Shown one piece after another: positions 14,496 through 23,724 of a stretch of 23,826 nt of DNA. The DNA lies in the NCBI GenBank assembly GCA_964485695.1, contig CAZAKZ010000089.1:1-23826 (forward strand), written 5' to 3'. The stretch's first letter is position 1. Every line of letters starts with the position of its first letter. Made by a program: the position numbers and the translations under genes. The notes under the pieces are model-generated. The model was not told the DNA's origin, ran no database searches, and saw only the letters and a program-made list of their open reading frames with translations. The stretch is from CAZAKZ01 sp964485695. Lineage in GTDB: Bacteria > Planctomycetota > JAFGQW01.

Positions 14496-15914
14496 TCAGG
14501 GCAATCGAAACACAAAGGTGTCCGGGATGAAGGCGATGCCTCCCGGGGCGGCGGGATCGAGGACGGCCACGGCAATCCACATGGGCATGCCTCCGGTGGG
14601 GGGGAGGCTGCTCATGTCGATGCTTCCGACGGCCTCGCCTCCGGCGTCGAGCTTCAGCGGTCCGGCATCGAAGAAGGGCTTGAGCCAGCCGAACATGGAG
14701 AGCTGGGTGAAGAAATCCCCTTTCAGGTTGATGGTCCGGCCGTCGGGAAGCTGGATGCCGGGCCGGATGCCGGAGAGGCTGATGACGGCCGTGTAGACCT
14801 TGCCGGGGTGGGCCGGACAGCTGATCAGGAGATCCCACGTGCCGGTGCCGGTCTTCAGGGTCTGGATGTTCCGGCCGCGGTAGAAATCGAAGGCGTAGCT
14901 GTCGTGGTAACGGAAGCCGGTGGGGCTCTGGGTCGCACCCGGAATGTAGAGCGCCCCGGTCGACCAGTAGGGTTTCCGGTTCTCCGTGTAGAGGACGCCC
15001 GGATTTTGAAAGACGGGGGAGCCAGAGTCGATCCAGCCGGGCTGGACGTGCCTCTTCACCGGAGCGGACTGGAGATCGAAAACGCTCGGCTGCGAATAGC
15101 CCCAGCCGGCGGGCCAGCCGCAGTTGTAGAGCGTCGTCCTGGCGGTGGTTCCCGGCACCAGACGGTTGAGCGACCGCCCCTGGATCTGCTCGATGGCGCC
15201 GGTGGCGAAGTTCTGCTGCAGCTTGCCGTACTCGCCGTCCCAGCCGTACCCGGTGTAGCCCCCGCCGTTGCTGAAGGTGTAGTACCTCCGATACTTGTGG
15301 ATGTCGATCTCCAGCACCGGGTATTTCCAGTTCGCGGACTGGGAGGTTCCGTTGTAGCTGACCAGGTAGTTCCCGGTGTCGCAGTTCTTTCCGAGCGCCC
15401 ACGTATACGCTCCGCCTCCTCCGACGCGATCCATGAGTAACTGCCACTGGTTATTCTTGTCCAGCTTCATGAGGTGGTAGGAGCTATATGAACCCGACAC
15501 CCGCCGGGTGCCGAAGATGTATTCCCCGTCCTGGTTGAGCATGATGCGGTACTGGCTGTAATTCCAGCCCATGGTGGAATCGGCGTACAGGAGGGTCGTG
15601 ATCTTGAGGGTGCCGGGATCCAGGCGGTAGATGCCCGACCGGACGTTGTAGGGGCCCGACCGTTCCTTGTCCGCCACGAAGACGATGTCCTTGTTGTTGG
15701 CGTCCATGATGACTGAGCGGATATAGGTACACTGGAGGCCGGTGGTGAGGTGCTTCACGGTCTTGTTGTGCACATCCCCGACGGCCAGCCCAGTCATGTA
15801 GGCTGAGGATGTGTTTGCGTCCCCGCCGAAGATGTACCGGGGTTCCTGGTACTGCGCCGCCGTGAGGCTGATTAGCAGGGCGAGAACCGCCAGGGCAAGA
15901 ATCGAGCGCTTCAT
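14496..15914 (-). CDS. Secreted protein of unknown function, aromatic and glycine rich
   Basis: 472 residues from ATG 15914, with AGGAGG 8 bases upstream. A signal peptide covers residues 1-20 (MKRSILALAVLALLISLTAA). The mature part is rich in Tyr, Trp, Gly, Ser and Asn. Repeated motifs of the type 'IYRLDPGTLKITTLL', 'SYHLMKLDKNNQWQLLM', 'YPVLEIDIHKYRRYYTF' look like beta-propeller blades (value, then label). The last about 80 residues (GPLKLDAGGEAVGSIDMSSL, MWIAVAVLDPAAPGGIAFIP) resemble a C-terminal beta domain seen in secreted proteins of Planctomycetota; that is memory of the pattern, not a search. No enzyme motif seen. It has its own promoter candidate (16007-16035) and is not obviously in an operon. 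Confidence 0.75.
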   Translation of the reverse strand: MKRSILALAVLALLISLTAAQYQEPRYIFGGDANTSSAYMTGLAVGDVHNKTVKHLTTGLQCTYIRSVIMDANNKDIVFVADKERSGPYNVRSGIYRLDPGTLKITTLLYADSTMGWNYSQYRIMLNQDGEYIFGTRRVSGSYSSYHLMKLDKNNQWQLLMDRVGGGGAYTWALGKNCDTGNYLVSYNGTSQSANWKYPVLEIDIHKYRRYYTFSNGGGYTGYGWDGEYGKLQQNFATGAIEQIQGRSLNRLVPGTTARTTLYNCGWPAGWGYSQPSVFDLQSAPVKRHVQPGWIDSGSPVFQNPGVLYTENRKPYWSTGALYIPGATQSPTGFRYHDSYAFDFYRGRNIQTLKTGTGTWDLLISCPAHPGKVYTAVISLSGIRPGIQLPDGRTINLKGDFFTQLSMFGWLKPFFDAGPLKLDAGGEAVGSIDMSSLPPTGGMPMWIAVAVLDPAAPGGIAFIPDTFVFRLP

Positions 15915-16006
15915 GGAAAGGTCCTCCTGAAACTCTGGTTGGACAGCGTGTGGATGAACCGGGAAGCCTGGAGAGTCCCTCTTAGGGATCCTGCTCTTAA
16001 GCACTC

Positions 16007-16035
16007 ATGGTAGGCATATTTCTACGGCGGGTCAA
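16007..16035 (-). promoter_or_regulatory. Sigma70-type promoter for the secreted-protein gene
   Basis: On the minus strand TTGACC (16035-16030), a 17-base spacer and TACCAT (16012-16007) match the consensus well. A start near 16000 leaves an 85-base leader before the AGGAGG site of the gene starting at 15914. Confidence 0.6.
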
Positions 16036-16091
16036 TGCCCGGCTGGCCTTCTTCCGGGACGTGTAGGACTTCGGATCCGGGCACTACACCC

Positions 16092-17822
16092 TCACCGCAT
16101 GAACCACACCCGGGTGATCTTGCCGGCCTTCACCTCGTAGACGGCCACGGCCCGGATCACCCTTCCGCCCTCGAGACCCGTCACCTCCTCCTGGTCGATG
16201 ACGTAGTTCCCCTGGAGGATGCGGTCCTTGATCTCGCAGTGGAGCTTCGGGGTCCGGGCGAAGAATTCACTGTAGCGTTTTCTGAGGCCGGCGCGGCCCG
16301 TGCAGAAGGGCCGGGTGTCGCCGATGTTGCGGTAGAGCCGGGCTTCCGGGTCAAAAGTGGGCAGGAAGGCCTCCAGATCCCGGGCGTTGTAGGCGTTGAC
16401 CTGGCGTTGCACCAGGTCGGCGGGGGATTCCTCGACGAGGTCGATGGGCCGGAACATGCGGCCGTCCTTGAAGACACTGTGGATCTGACCGGTGTTCCGG
16501 ATGTCCTTCAGGGGATCGGCGTTCAGCACCACCAGGTCGGCCAGAAAGCCCGGTCTGATCCTGCCTAGCTCCTTTTCCATTCCCATCATCCTGGCGCCGC
16601 CCACGGTGGAGGCGACGAGGATCTCGAGAGGGGAGAGCCCCGCCTTTTGCATGAGCTCGAACTCCCGGTAGATGCACGCCGCGTGGAGCGTTCCGATGTT
16701 GCCGGCGTCGGTTCCCATGGCCACCGGGATGCCGGCCTCCTGCACCCGCTTCAGATTCGCGAGGGCGACGGTGGATTCCCCCACGGGCTTCGGATTCTGC
16801 AGCGCCCCTCGGCGTCGTTCCGGAATGTTCGCGAGGGGAATCTCCCTGAGCTCGAACAGGGTCTTCAGGATGTATGGATTGGCGTAGGTGTGCTCGAAGG
16901 GCGTGAGGCTGATCTGCTGGCTGAGCACCTCCTGATAGCTTTCCATCACCATCAACGTGGGAATGTAGAGGACGTTTCGTTTCTTCAGGAGGTCGAGGAA
17001 GGCGTCGTCCACCTCCTTGTCGAAGACGCTGTGGACGAGAACGTCGCACCCCGCTTCCACGGCCCGCCGGGCCGTTTCCAGCTCCGTGGCGTGGACGATG
17101 ACCGGTAGGTCGCTCTTTTGGCTTTCGTCCACCACGGCCCGGATTATGGGCAGGTGGTCGTCGGCCTTTTCTCCCTTGCGCACGATGTACCAGATCTTGA
17201 TGTAATCGGGCTTCTTCTCGACCTGGCGGCGGACCAGGGCCCGCGCTTCATCGGGGGTGTGCACCTTCAGGATGGGCGGATCCTCGGTGGTGAGCGCTTT
17301 TGGCTGGTAGGTGGAGACGAGGGGACCGGTGACGGCCACGCGCGGGGCCGCCGGATTGGCGCGGGCCCGGTCGCGCACCTTGAAGTTCCAGAACGGGCCG
17401 CCCATGTCGGCCACCGAGGTGATGCCGCACCGGAGGTAGCGGGCAAAGGTGTCTTGAAGCCTCGCGTCGATGAGGGCCATTTCCTTCTCGTAGGAGAAGC
17501 GGCCCCGGAGGTCGATGACGTCCGGCCGGGTGTAGAGCCCCCCCGACTGGAAGAAGTGGATGTGCGCGTCGATGAGACCGGGAATGATCCACTTCCCGGC
17601 GGTCCGGATGACCTCGGCCCCTTTCGGGACTTCCATTTCCTCCACCAGGCCGACGTGGGTGATGCGGTTTCCCTGGATGAGGATCAGGGAATCGGCCATG
17701 ACTCCGGATCCGTCCGTGTTCACCAGCGTGCCGCCCACGAGGGCGAGGGTTTTGGGCTGCCCGGACGAGACGGCCGCCAGGACGAGGAAGAGGAGGAGGC
17801 AGTGGAGGAGCTTGGATTTCAA
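16092..17822 (-). CDS. Exported amidohydrolase fused to NTF2/SnoaL-like domain
   Basis: 576 residues from TTG 17822, with GGAG 8 bases upstream; no better start is available, and the signal peptide (LLHCLLLFLVLAAVSSGQ) begins right there. Residues 25-450 are a metal-dependent amidohydrolase of the imidazolonepropionase/prolidase-like group: IIPGLIDAHIHFF (H87, H89), K209 in DYIKIWY (carboxylated-lysine position), VIVHATE (H244), VLVHSVF (H264) and AMGTDAGNIG (D372). Residues about 458-576 form an NTF2/SnoaL-like cone (VNAYNARDLEAFLPTFDPEA, GRVIRAVAVYEVKAGKITRV). The substrate is unknown; an envelope cyclic imide or amide hydrolase is reasonable. It stands alone: the next minus-strand genes are 80 bases upstream (icd) and 177 bases downstream. 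Confidence 0.88.
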   Translation of the reverse strand: MKSKLLHCLLLFLVLAAVSSGQPKTLALVGGTLVNTDGSGVMADSLILIQGNRITHVGLVEEMEVPKGAEVIRTAGKWIIPGLIDAHIHFFQSGGLYTRPDVIDLRGRFSYEKEMALIDARLQDTFARYLRCGITSVADMGGPFWNFKVRDRARANPAAPRVAVTGPLVSTYQPKALTTEDPPILKVHTPDEARALVRRQVEKKPDYIKIWYIVRKGEKADDHLPIIRAVVDESQKSDLPVIVHATELETARRAVEAGCDVLVHSVFDKEVDDAFLDLLKKRNVLYIPTLMVMESYQEVLSQQISLTPFEHTYANPYILKTLFELREIPLANIPERRRGALQNPKPVGESTVALANLKRVQEAGIPVAMGTDAGNIGTLHAACIYREFELMQKAGLSPLEILVASTVGGARMMGMEKELGRIRPGFLADLVVLNADPLKDIRNTGQIHSVFKDGRMFRPIDLVEESPADLVQRQVNAYNARDLEAFLPTFDPEARLYRNIGDTRPFCTGRAGLRKRYSEFFARTPKLHCEIKDRILQGNYVIDQEEVTGLEGGRVIRAVAVYEVKAGKITRVWFMR

Positions 17823-17902
17823 GGTACGATCTCCGTGGTTGAGGTTTTGAGTACGGAGCGCATCCTACCACATCGCAGGATTCCGGTCCTCCTTTTCCGC
17901 GA

Positions 17903-19243
<1,341 letters not shown>

Positions 19244-19297
19244 GGTGCCCTTTCTTCTGAACTCCGGGGGTCGAGTGGGAAATGTGTTTGATGCCAA

Positions 19298-19326
19298 GAA
19301 ATAGGAGATTCCGGAGGTAGATTCAA
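19298..19326 (-). promoter_or_regulatory. Candidate promoter for icd
   Basis: On the minus strand TTGAAT (19326-19321), 17 bases, then TATTTC (19303-19298). The spacing is ideal and the match moderate. It would give a leader of about 45-50 bases before ATG 19243. Confidence 0.4.
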
Positions 19327-19474
19327 GGCGGGAAGAGTGTCTCCTGCTACCGAGCGAAATCCGAATTCACCTCATCAAAAAAAGTTCGAAACCGCCGCTC
19401 CGTCACTGCGACTTACCCCGGGATTCAAGACTGGATCCCCGAGAACAGAATGCAAAAGTATATGAAACATGGGC

Positions 19475-19502
19475 TTGACGATACCCCGAAATGGGGTATC
19501 CT
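19475..19502 (+). promoter_or_regulatory. hicAB promoter with palindromic operator in the spacer
   Basis: TTGACG (19475-19480) and TATCCT (19497-19502) are 16 bases apart. The perfect inverted repeat GATACCCC-gaaat-GGGGTATC (19480-19500) fills the spacer and overlaps both boxes, ideal for repression by the HicB antitoxin through its HTH domain. The start point would be near 19508, about 15 bases before the hicA ATG. Confidence 0.72.
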
Positions 19503-19522
19503 GGGAGTGTGGGTTCGAGGCA

Positions 19523-19774
19523 ATGAGCCGGAAGAAACTGCTGGGTCGGATCAGGCAGGGAAGTCTATGCAATATCAAGTTCGGGAATCTACTCAAGCTG
19601 GCTGAAGGGTTCGGCTTTGAGCTGAGACGAGTATCAGGAAGTCACCACATTCTTTACCATCCAGGAATCTCCAGAATCCTTAGCTTGCAACCTGCCGGAA
19701 GTGACGCCAAGCCGTATCAGATCCGGGAATTTCTGGACATCGTGGAGGAATACGGTCTCGATCTGGAGGAGTAG
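19523..19774 (+). CDS. hicA: HicA-family mRNA interferase toxin
   Basis: 83 residues. HicA toxins are small dsRNA-binding-fold ribonucleases that act on mRNA. The key stretch is FGFELRRVSGSHHILYHPG with the catalytic His in GSHH, followed by ILSLQP and KPYQIREFLDIVEEYGLDL, the end helix of the family. The N-terminal extension SRKKLLGRIRQGSLCNIKF is typical of one HicA subgroup. ATG 19523 follows the promoter by only about 15 bases, and the nearest purine run (GAGG) is too close, so initiation may be weak or near-leaderless. G+C in 19561-19740 is 48% (87 of 180), clearly below the surrounding genes, suggesting acquisition. The stop is 3 bases before the antitoxin start. Confidence 0.88.
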   Translation: MSRKKLLGRIRQGSLCNIKFGNLLKLAEGFGFELRRVSGSHHILYHPGISRILSLQPAGSDAKPYQIREFLDIVEEYGLDLEE

Positions 19775-19777
19775 TTC

Positions 19778-20260
19778 ATGCACGAATACCTGATCGTCGT
19801 GTTCTGGAGCGAGGAGGACCACGCCTGGATTGCCGACGTTCCGGATCTGAGGTCGTGTACGGCCCACGGCAGAACACCGGAAAAAGCCGTAGCCGAGGTT
19901 CGGATCGCCATGGAGGCCTGGCTGGAAACAGCCAGGGAAGCCGGCAAGCCTCTCCCGGTTCCCAGAGCCTCGGTGGGAGAGAATCCGATCCGCCTCTTCA
20001 GGGACCTGGCAGGGATGACCCAGCCGGAGCTGGCTGACCGCTCCGGTTTGAATCAACGGGTCATTTCCAGGCTGGAACTCGGACAGCGCAAGCCCACGGT
20101 GGATCACCTCATTGCCCTGTCGAATGTGCTGGGTGTTCCGCCTGACCGGCTGTATCCCCCCCTGGCGGCTGCTGGAGGAAAAAGGAAGGGAGTTTCTTCA
20201 AACCTCGAAAAGAAGGGAAGGCAAAAAGGCAGGATACGGTCCCGGAGTCCTGGCCGATGA
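19778..20260 (+). CDS. hicB: HicB-family antitoxin with XRE-type HTH
   Basis: 160 residues, GAGGAG 6 bases before the ATG. Residues 1-60 are the HicB partial RNase H fold (EYLIVVFWSEEDHAWIADVP, CTAHGRTPEKAVAEV, MEAWLETAREAGKPLP) that masks the toxin. Residues 68-128 are a Cro/cI-type helix-turn-helix (IRLFRDLAGMTQPELADRSG, RVISRLELGQRKPTVDHL), expected to bind the operator in the hicA promoter. After RLYPP comes a tail of about 30 residues very rich in Lys/Arg that is not part of the usual domain; it begins at a run of seven C (20154-20162 region), so a frameshift or late extension is possible. Its stop is 52 bases from the convergent EI24-type gene. Confidence 0.88.
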   Translation: MHEYLIVVFWSEEDHAWIADVPDLRSCTAHGRTPEKAVAEVRIAMEAWLETAREAGKPLPVPRASVGENPIRLFRDLAGMTQPELADRSGLNQRVISRLELGQRKPTVDHLIALSNVLGVPPDRLYPPLAAAGGKRKGVSSNLEKKGRQKGRIRSRSPGR

Positions 20261-20312
20261 GTCGGGTGTCGGCATCGATCGCCACGACGACACTTCAGTT
20301 GCCGACGCACCC

Positions 20313-21092
20313 TCAGGCCGGTGCCTCCCTCGAGGCGGCGTCCACGTACAACAGCGTCGCCGCCACTGTGGCCACAGGCAGGATGAGCAGGTTCAGCAGC
20401 GGGATGAGCAGCAGGCCGAAGACGCCCAGGCCAAAGCCGAGGGAGGCTCCGGGGTGGCGGCGCAGAAAGGCCCACCGCTGCTTCCACGGAACCCGGTGCC
20501 GGGCCAGGGGGAAGTCGAGGTAGTCGAAGGCCGAGAGCCAGGCGCCCAGGCCGATCCAGGCCACAGTGCCCACGACCGGGATGAGGTTCAGGGGCAGGCT
20601 CAGGATGAGCACCCCGATCTGGAGGACCACGAGGCGCAGGGCGTCGCCCACCGACCGGACTGCGTCCTGCCAGAACGATCCGCCCTCCTCGAGTATCTCG
20701 CCCCGGGCCAATTTTTCGGTCTTGCCGGACAGGATATCCAGAAAGGGACTTGCAATGGCGGTGCCGGCCGTGGTGAAGGTGAAGTAGGCCAGCACCAGGG
20801 TCACCACCACACCGAGGACGGGGAGCAGGACGTGGATCACCGACTTCAGGAAGGAGAGAATCCCCCAGTCGCTTTCGGTGAGGCCGCCGGCCAGGGACGA
20901 GAAGAGGGCGATGGCGCCCCAGATCACCAGGATATAGAGGATCACCGTCAGCATCACGGGGAGCACGGCCCAGGGCCAGAGGCGAGGGCGGCCGAGCAGA
21001 AAGCCGGTGCCGCGCAGGAGGGCGCCGACGCCGCCGTGGAAACCCGGCGTCGAGGCAATGCGGTGCGGGTGATTCGATTCGACCGAGGTCAT
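20313..21092 (-). CDS. EI24/CysZ-like integral membrane protein
   Basis: 259 residues with several hydrophobic segments (about 38-64, 85-115, 155-190, 220-250). The family pattern is GVGALLRGTGFLLGRPRLWP at the N terminus, GTAIASPFLDILSGKTE in the loop after the second segment, the LSLPLNLIPVVGTVAWIGLG span, then SAFDYLDFPLARHRVPWKQR and RRHPGASLGFGLGVFGLLLI. The FDYLDFPL..R signature is common to EI24/CysZ proteins. CysZ is a sulfate permease in enterobacteria, but many family members have unknown roles and no sulfate genes are nearby. AGGAG is 4 bases before the ATG. It follows the DUF434 gene by 13 bases, so both are likely one transcript. Confidence 0.88.
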   Translation of the reverse strand: MTSVESNHPHRIASTPGFHGGVGALLRGTGFLLGRPRLWPWAVLPVMLTVILYILVIWGAIALFSSLAGGLTESDWGILSFLKSVIHVLLPVLGVVVTLVLAYFTFTTAGTAIASPFLDILSGKTEKLARGEILEEGGSFWQDAVRSVGDALRLVVLQIGVLILSLPLNLIPVVGTVAWIGLGAWLSAFDYLDFPLARHRVPWKQRWAFLRRHPGASLGFGLGVFGLLLIPLLNLLILPVATVAATLLYVDAASREAPA

Positions 21093-21105
21093 TGTACTCC
21101 TCGCT

Positions 21106-21831
21106 TCACGGCGTCCCCGACAGGTTCACGATGCAAGTCGCCGGCACCCGGGCGTCGATGACGGTCCGGGCCAGGTTGACCCACCCACGGCAGCGGTCGA
21201 GGATGCCGCTGTCGGCCGTGGCCACGATGTCCTCGGCGTCGGCCAGGATCGGGTCGGGATCGTGAACCAGCTCCACCTCCCAGGGCCAGGACCGACCCCG
21301 GGCCGTCTCGTTCATGATGCCTTTGAGCCGGCCGCTGTTGGATACCGGACGGTCGAGATACCACCTGCAGGGGGTCACCCCGGCGGCGTCCAGGACATCT
21401 CCGATGGCGTGGAGGGCCGGCAGGGTCTCCTCCACTTTCCGGTAGCTGCCGTGCAGGCTGGCCATGTCCCGGTAGCATCCGTCGCGGCCCCGCAAGAGGA
21501 CGCCCCTGCCCAGCGCCGCTTCCACCGTGGTCAGGACGTTGTAGCCGTCCAGGTGGAGGGGCTTTCCCCGCCGGGTTTCGAGGGAGGTCCTGCGCTCCGT
21601 GCGCCGGGCGAGGGCCGCATCCGAGCAGGCGCACCGGAGCACCGCGGTTCGCTGGCGGTCCGTGAGCTGGCGGCGGTCGCCCACCAGCTTCAGGGCCGAG
21701 GGCAGGGCGTAGTTTCGACTCATGAGCCAGGATAGATCCCGGACGGCCTCGGTGAGGGCCGGGTGCCTGTCCGGATGGAACAGGGCCGCGTCCTCGGGGT
21801 GGGGGCCGCGGTGTTTTCGTGTATCGGGCAC
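21106..21831 (-). CDS. DUF434-family protein (with DUF5616-like C-terminal half)
   Basis: 241 residues from GTG 21831, which has AGAGGT 6 bases upstream and gives the usual family start (PDTRKHRGPHPEDAALFHPD); a GTG at 21852 is the alternative. The N-terminal half matches DUF434 (LSWLMSRNYALPSALKLVGD, LTDRQRTAVLRCACSD). The C-terminal half has alternating strand-helix segments with acidic ends (LHLDGYNVLTTVEAALGRG, CRWYLDRPVSNSGRLKG, DIVATADSGILDRCRGWVNL), the look of a PIN/NYN-like nuclease fold, including the conserved DGYN and TADSGILD. Nuclease activity is an inference from the fold pattern. It is the first gene of a pair with the EI24-type gene and is divergent from the symporter gene. 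Confidence 0.85.
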   Translation of the reverse strand: MPDTRKHRGPHPEDAALFHPDRHPALTEAVRDLSWLMSRNYALPSALKLVGDRRQLTDRQRTAVLRCACSDAALARRTERRTSLETRRGKPLHLDGYNVLTTVEAALGRGVLLRGRDGCYRDMASLHGSYRKVEETLPALHAIGDVLDAAGVTPCRWYLDRPVSNSGRLKGIMNETARGRSWPWEVELVHDPDPILADAEDIVATADSGILDRCRGWVNLARTVIDARVPATCIVNLSGTP

Positions 21832-21938
21832 GGCGATACCTCTCGAAACCACGTCTGTACGATCCTCTGTACCACCTGGCCCGGATTACGGGAACCCACA
21901 AAATCGCGAATCGTCGCCCGGCGCCGTATTTTCTCGAC

Positions 21939-21968
21939 TTGAACTCGGGAAGGGGTGCCGGATACAAT
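21939..21968 (+). promoter_or_regulatory. Sigma70-type promoter for the symporter gene
   Basis: TTGAAC (21939-21944), 18 bases, TACAAT (21963-21968). The start would be near 21975, leaving about 33 bases with GGGGAG at 21995-22000 before ATG 22008. Confidence 0.6.
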
Positions 21969-22007
21969 CCCCCTTCCATTTTCCGGAACCTCCCGGGGAG
22001 AACGTTC

Positions 22008-23720
22008 ATGTTCGAAAAAATCGAAGCCATCATCAACAAGATCGCCGAAATCGGGAATAACCTGGTCTGGGAAACGCCCGAGGCCTTTCCCTGGCTCGTG
22101 GGTCTACTGCTCCTGAGCGGCATCTTCGTGACCTTCCGCATGGGGTGGGTCAACGTCCGCCACCTGAAGCACGGCTTCGACGTCATCCGCGGCCGCTACG
22201 ACAATCCCGAGGACAGCGGCGACATCAACCACTTCCAGGCCCTCACCACCGCTCTGTCGGCCACGGTGGGCATCGGCAACATCGCCGGCGTGGCCACCGC
22301 CATCCACATGGGCGGCCCCGGGGTGATCTTCTGGCTCTGGATCTCGGGCATCTTCGGTATGACGCTGAAGTTCGCCGAATGCACCCTGTCCATGCACTAC
22401 CGCAGATTCGACGAGAAGGGCCACGCCTCGGGCGGCCCCATGTATTACATCGAGCGGGGCCTCGGATCCGGGTGGAAGTGGATGGCCGTGACCTTTGCCG
22501 TTCTGGCCGTGGTGTGCTCCTTTGCCACCGGCAACATGAACCAGGCCAACTCCGTGGCCGTGAGCGCCGCCGCGGACTTCGGCACGCCGGGCTGGATGGT
22601 GGGGCTCTGCCTGGCCGTCGTGGCCGGCGTGGTCATCGTCGGCGGGATCCGGCGCATCGGTGCGGTCTCGTCCAGGCTCATGCCCACCATGGCGGTGATC
22701 TATGTGGCCGGAACCCTGATGATTTTGATGGCCCAGCCCCAGGAACTGCCGGGTCTATTCGCCCTCATCGTGCGCGAAGCCTTCTCGCCCAGCGCGGCCA
22801 TCGGCGGCGCTGCCGTGGGCGTGTGGAGCTTCACCCTGTTGTGGGGCGTCAAGCGGGCCCTGTTCAGCAACGAGGCGGGCCAGGGGAGCGCGCCCATCGC
22901 CCACGCCGCGGCCAAGACCAAGGAGCCCGTGCGCGAGGGCGTGGTGGCCATGCTCGGTCCCCTGGTGGACACCCTGACCATCTGCACCCTCACCGGCCTG
23001 GTCATCGTCTCCATGGGCGTGTGGGACAAGAAGCACCCGGTGGACCGGACCCTCGAGCTCAACAAGATCAGCCTCTACCTGGCGCCGGAGGGCAAAGTCC
23101 CCGACGCCGTCCTCCACGACTCAGACGAGGCGTCTCCGGTGGAGTACGAGGGCAAGACGTCGGTGAAGGTGCGCGACGGCATCGCCGAGGGCCTTCTCTT
23201 CGAGCTGAACGACGGCTTCGTCCGCGAGGCGCGGCTGGTCCTGAATGGAGAGCCCTACACCGGAGAGATCACCCTGAGGGACGGCAGCCTCGTGGACAAA
23301 GAGGGGAAGAGCTTGACCCTCACCCTCACCGGGGAGGCCCTGCTCCACAGCTCGGCGCTGACGGCCGTGGCCTTCCAGAAGGCCTTCGACGGGCTCCTGG
23401 GCATGGGGTGGCTGGGCAACTTCATCGTGACCATCTCGGTCATTCTCTTCGCCCTCTCCACCATCATCTCCTGGTCGTATTACGGGGACCGGTGCGTCGA
23501 GTACCTCTTCGGCGTGAAATACCTCATCTACTATCGCTTGATCTACGTGTGTTTCACCTACATGGGTGCATGCCTGGCTCTGGAGACGGTGTGGGCCTTC
23601 GGCGACCTGGCCCTGGGGCTCATGTCGGTTCCCAACCTGTTCACGGTGCTGCTGTTGAGTCCGGTCCTGGTGCGCCTCACCCGGGACTATTTCTCCCGGG
23701 AACACAAGCGATTCCGGTAG
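22008..23720 (+). CDS. Sodium:alanine (AGCS) symporter family protein with soluble insertion
   Basis: 570 residues; GGGGAG lies 7 bases before ATG 22008 (the frame is open back to 21819, but that part is not family-like). AGCS carriers import alanine or glycine with sodium. Signatures in order: LVWETPEAFPWLVGLLLLSG, FQALTTALSATVGIGNIAGV, GGPGVIFWLWISGIFGMTLK, SGGPMYYIERGLGS, ALFSNEAGQGSAPIAHAAA, TGLVIVSMGVW, and after the insertion SALTAVAFQKAF, ALSTIISWSYYGDRCVEYLF. Between W339 and about residue 446, where typical members have a short loop, there are about 105 soluble, charged, beta-rich residues (LNKISLYLAPEGKVPD, AEGLLFELNDGFVREARLVL, TGEITLRDGSLVDKEGKSL). Transport residues look intact. 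It stands alone, with a large inverted repeat after the stop. Confidence 0.94.
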   Translation: MFEKIEAIINKIAEIGNNLVWETPEAFPWLVGLLLLSGIFVTFRMGWVNVRHLKHGFDVIRGRYDNPEDSGDINHFQALTTALSATVGIGNIAGVATAIHMGGPGVIFWLWISGIFGMTLKFAECTLSMHYRRFDEKGHASGGPMYYIERGLGSGWKWMAVTFAVLAVVCSFATGNMNQANSVAVSAAADFGTPGWMVGLCLAVVAGVVIVGGIRRIGAVSSRLMPTMAVIYVAGTLMILMAQPQELPGLFALIVREAFSPSAAIGGAAVGVWSFTLLWGVKRALFSNEAGQGSAPIAHAAAKTKEPVREGVVAMLGPLVDTLTICTLTGLVIVSMGVWDKKHPVDRTLELNKISLYLAPEGKVPDAVLHDSDEASPVEYEGKTSVKVRDGIAEGLLFELNDGFVREARLVLNGEPYTGEITLRDGSLVDKEGKSLTLTLTGEALLHSSALTAVAFQKAFDGLLGMGWLGNFIVTISVILFALSTIISWSYYGDRCVEYLFGVKYLIYYRLIYVCFTYMGACLALETVWAFGDLALGLMSVPNLFTVLLLSPVLVRLTRDYFSREHKRFR

Positions 23721-23724
23721 CAGC

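Noticed and set aside
19375..19596. 73-codon minus-strand frame between icd and hicA
   Set aside because: It overlaps the hicAB promoter and hicA on the other strand, with no motifs and no ribosome site.
20264..20312. GGGTGTCGGC / GCCGACGCACCC inverted repeat between hicB and the EI24-type gene
   Set aside because: Imperfect arms with a long loop and no T-run; could be a weak bidirectional terminator but not supported enough.
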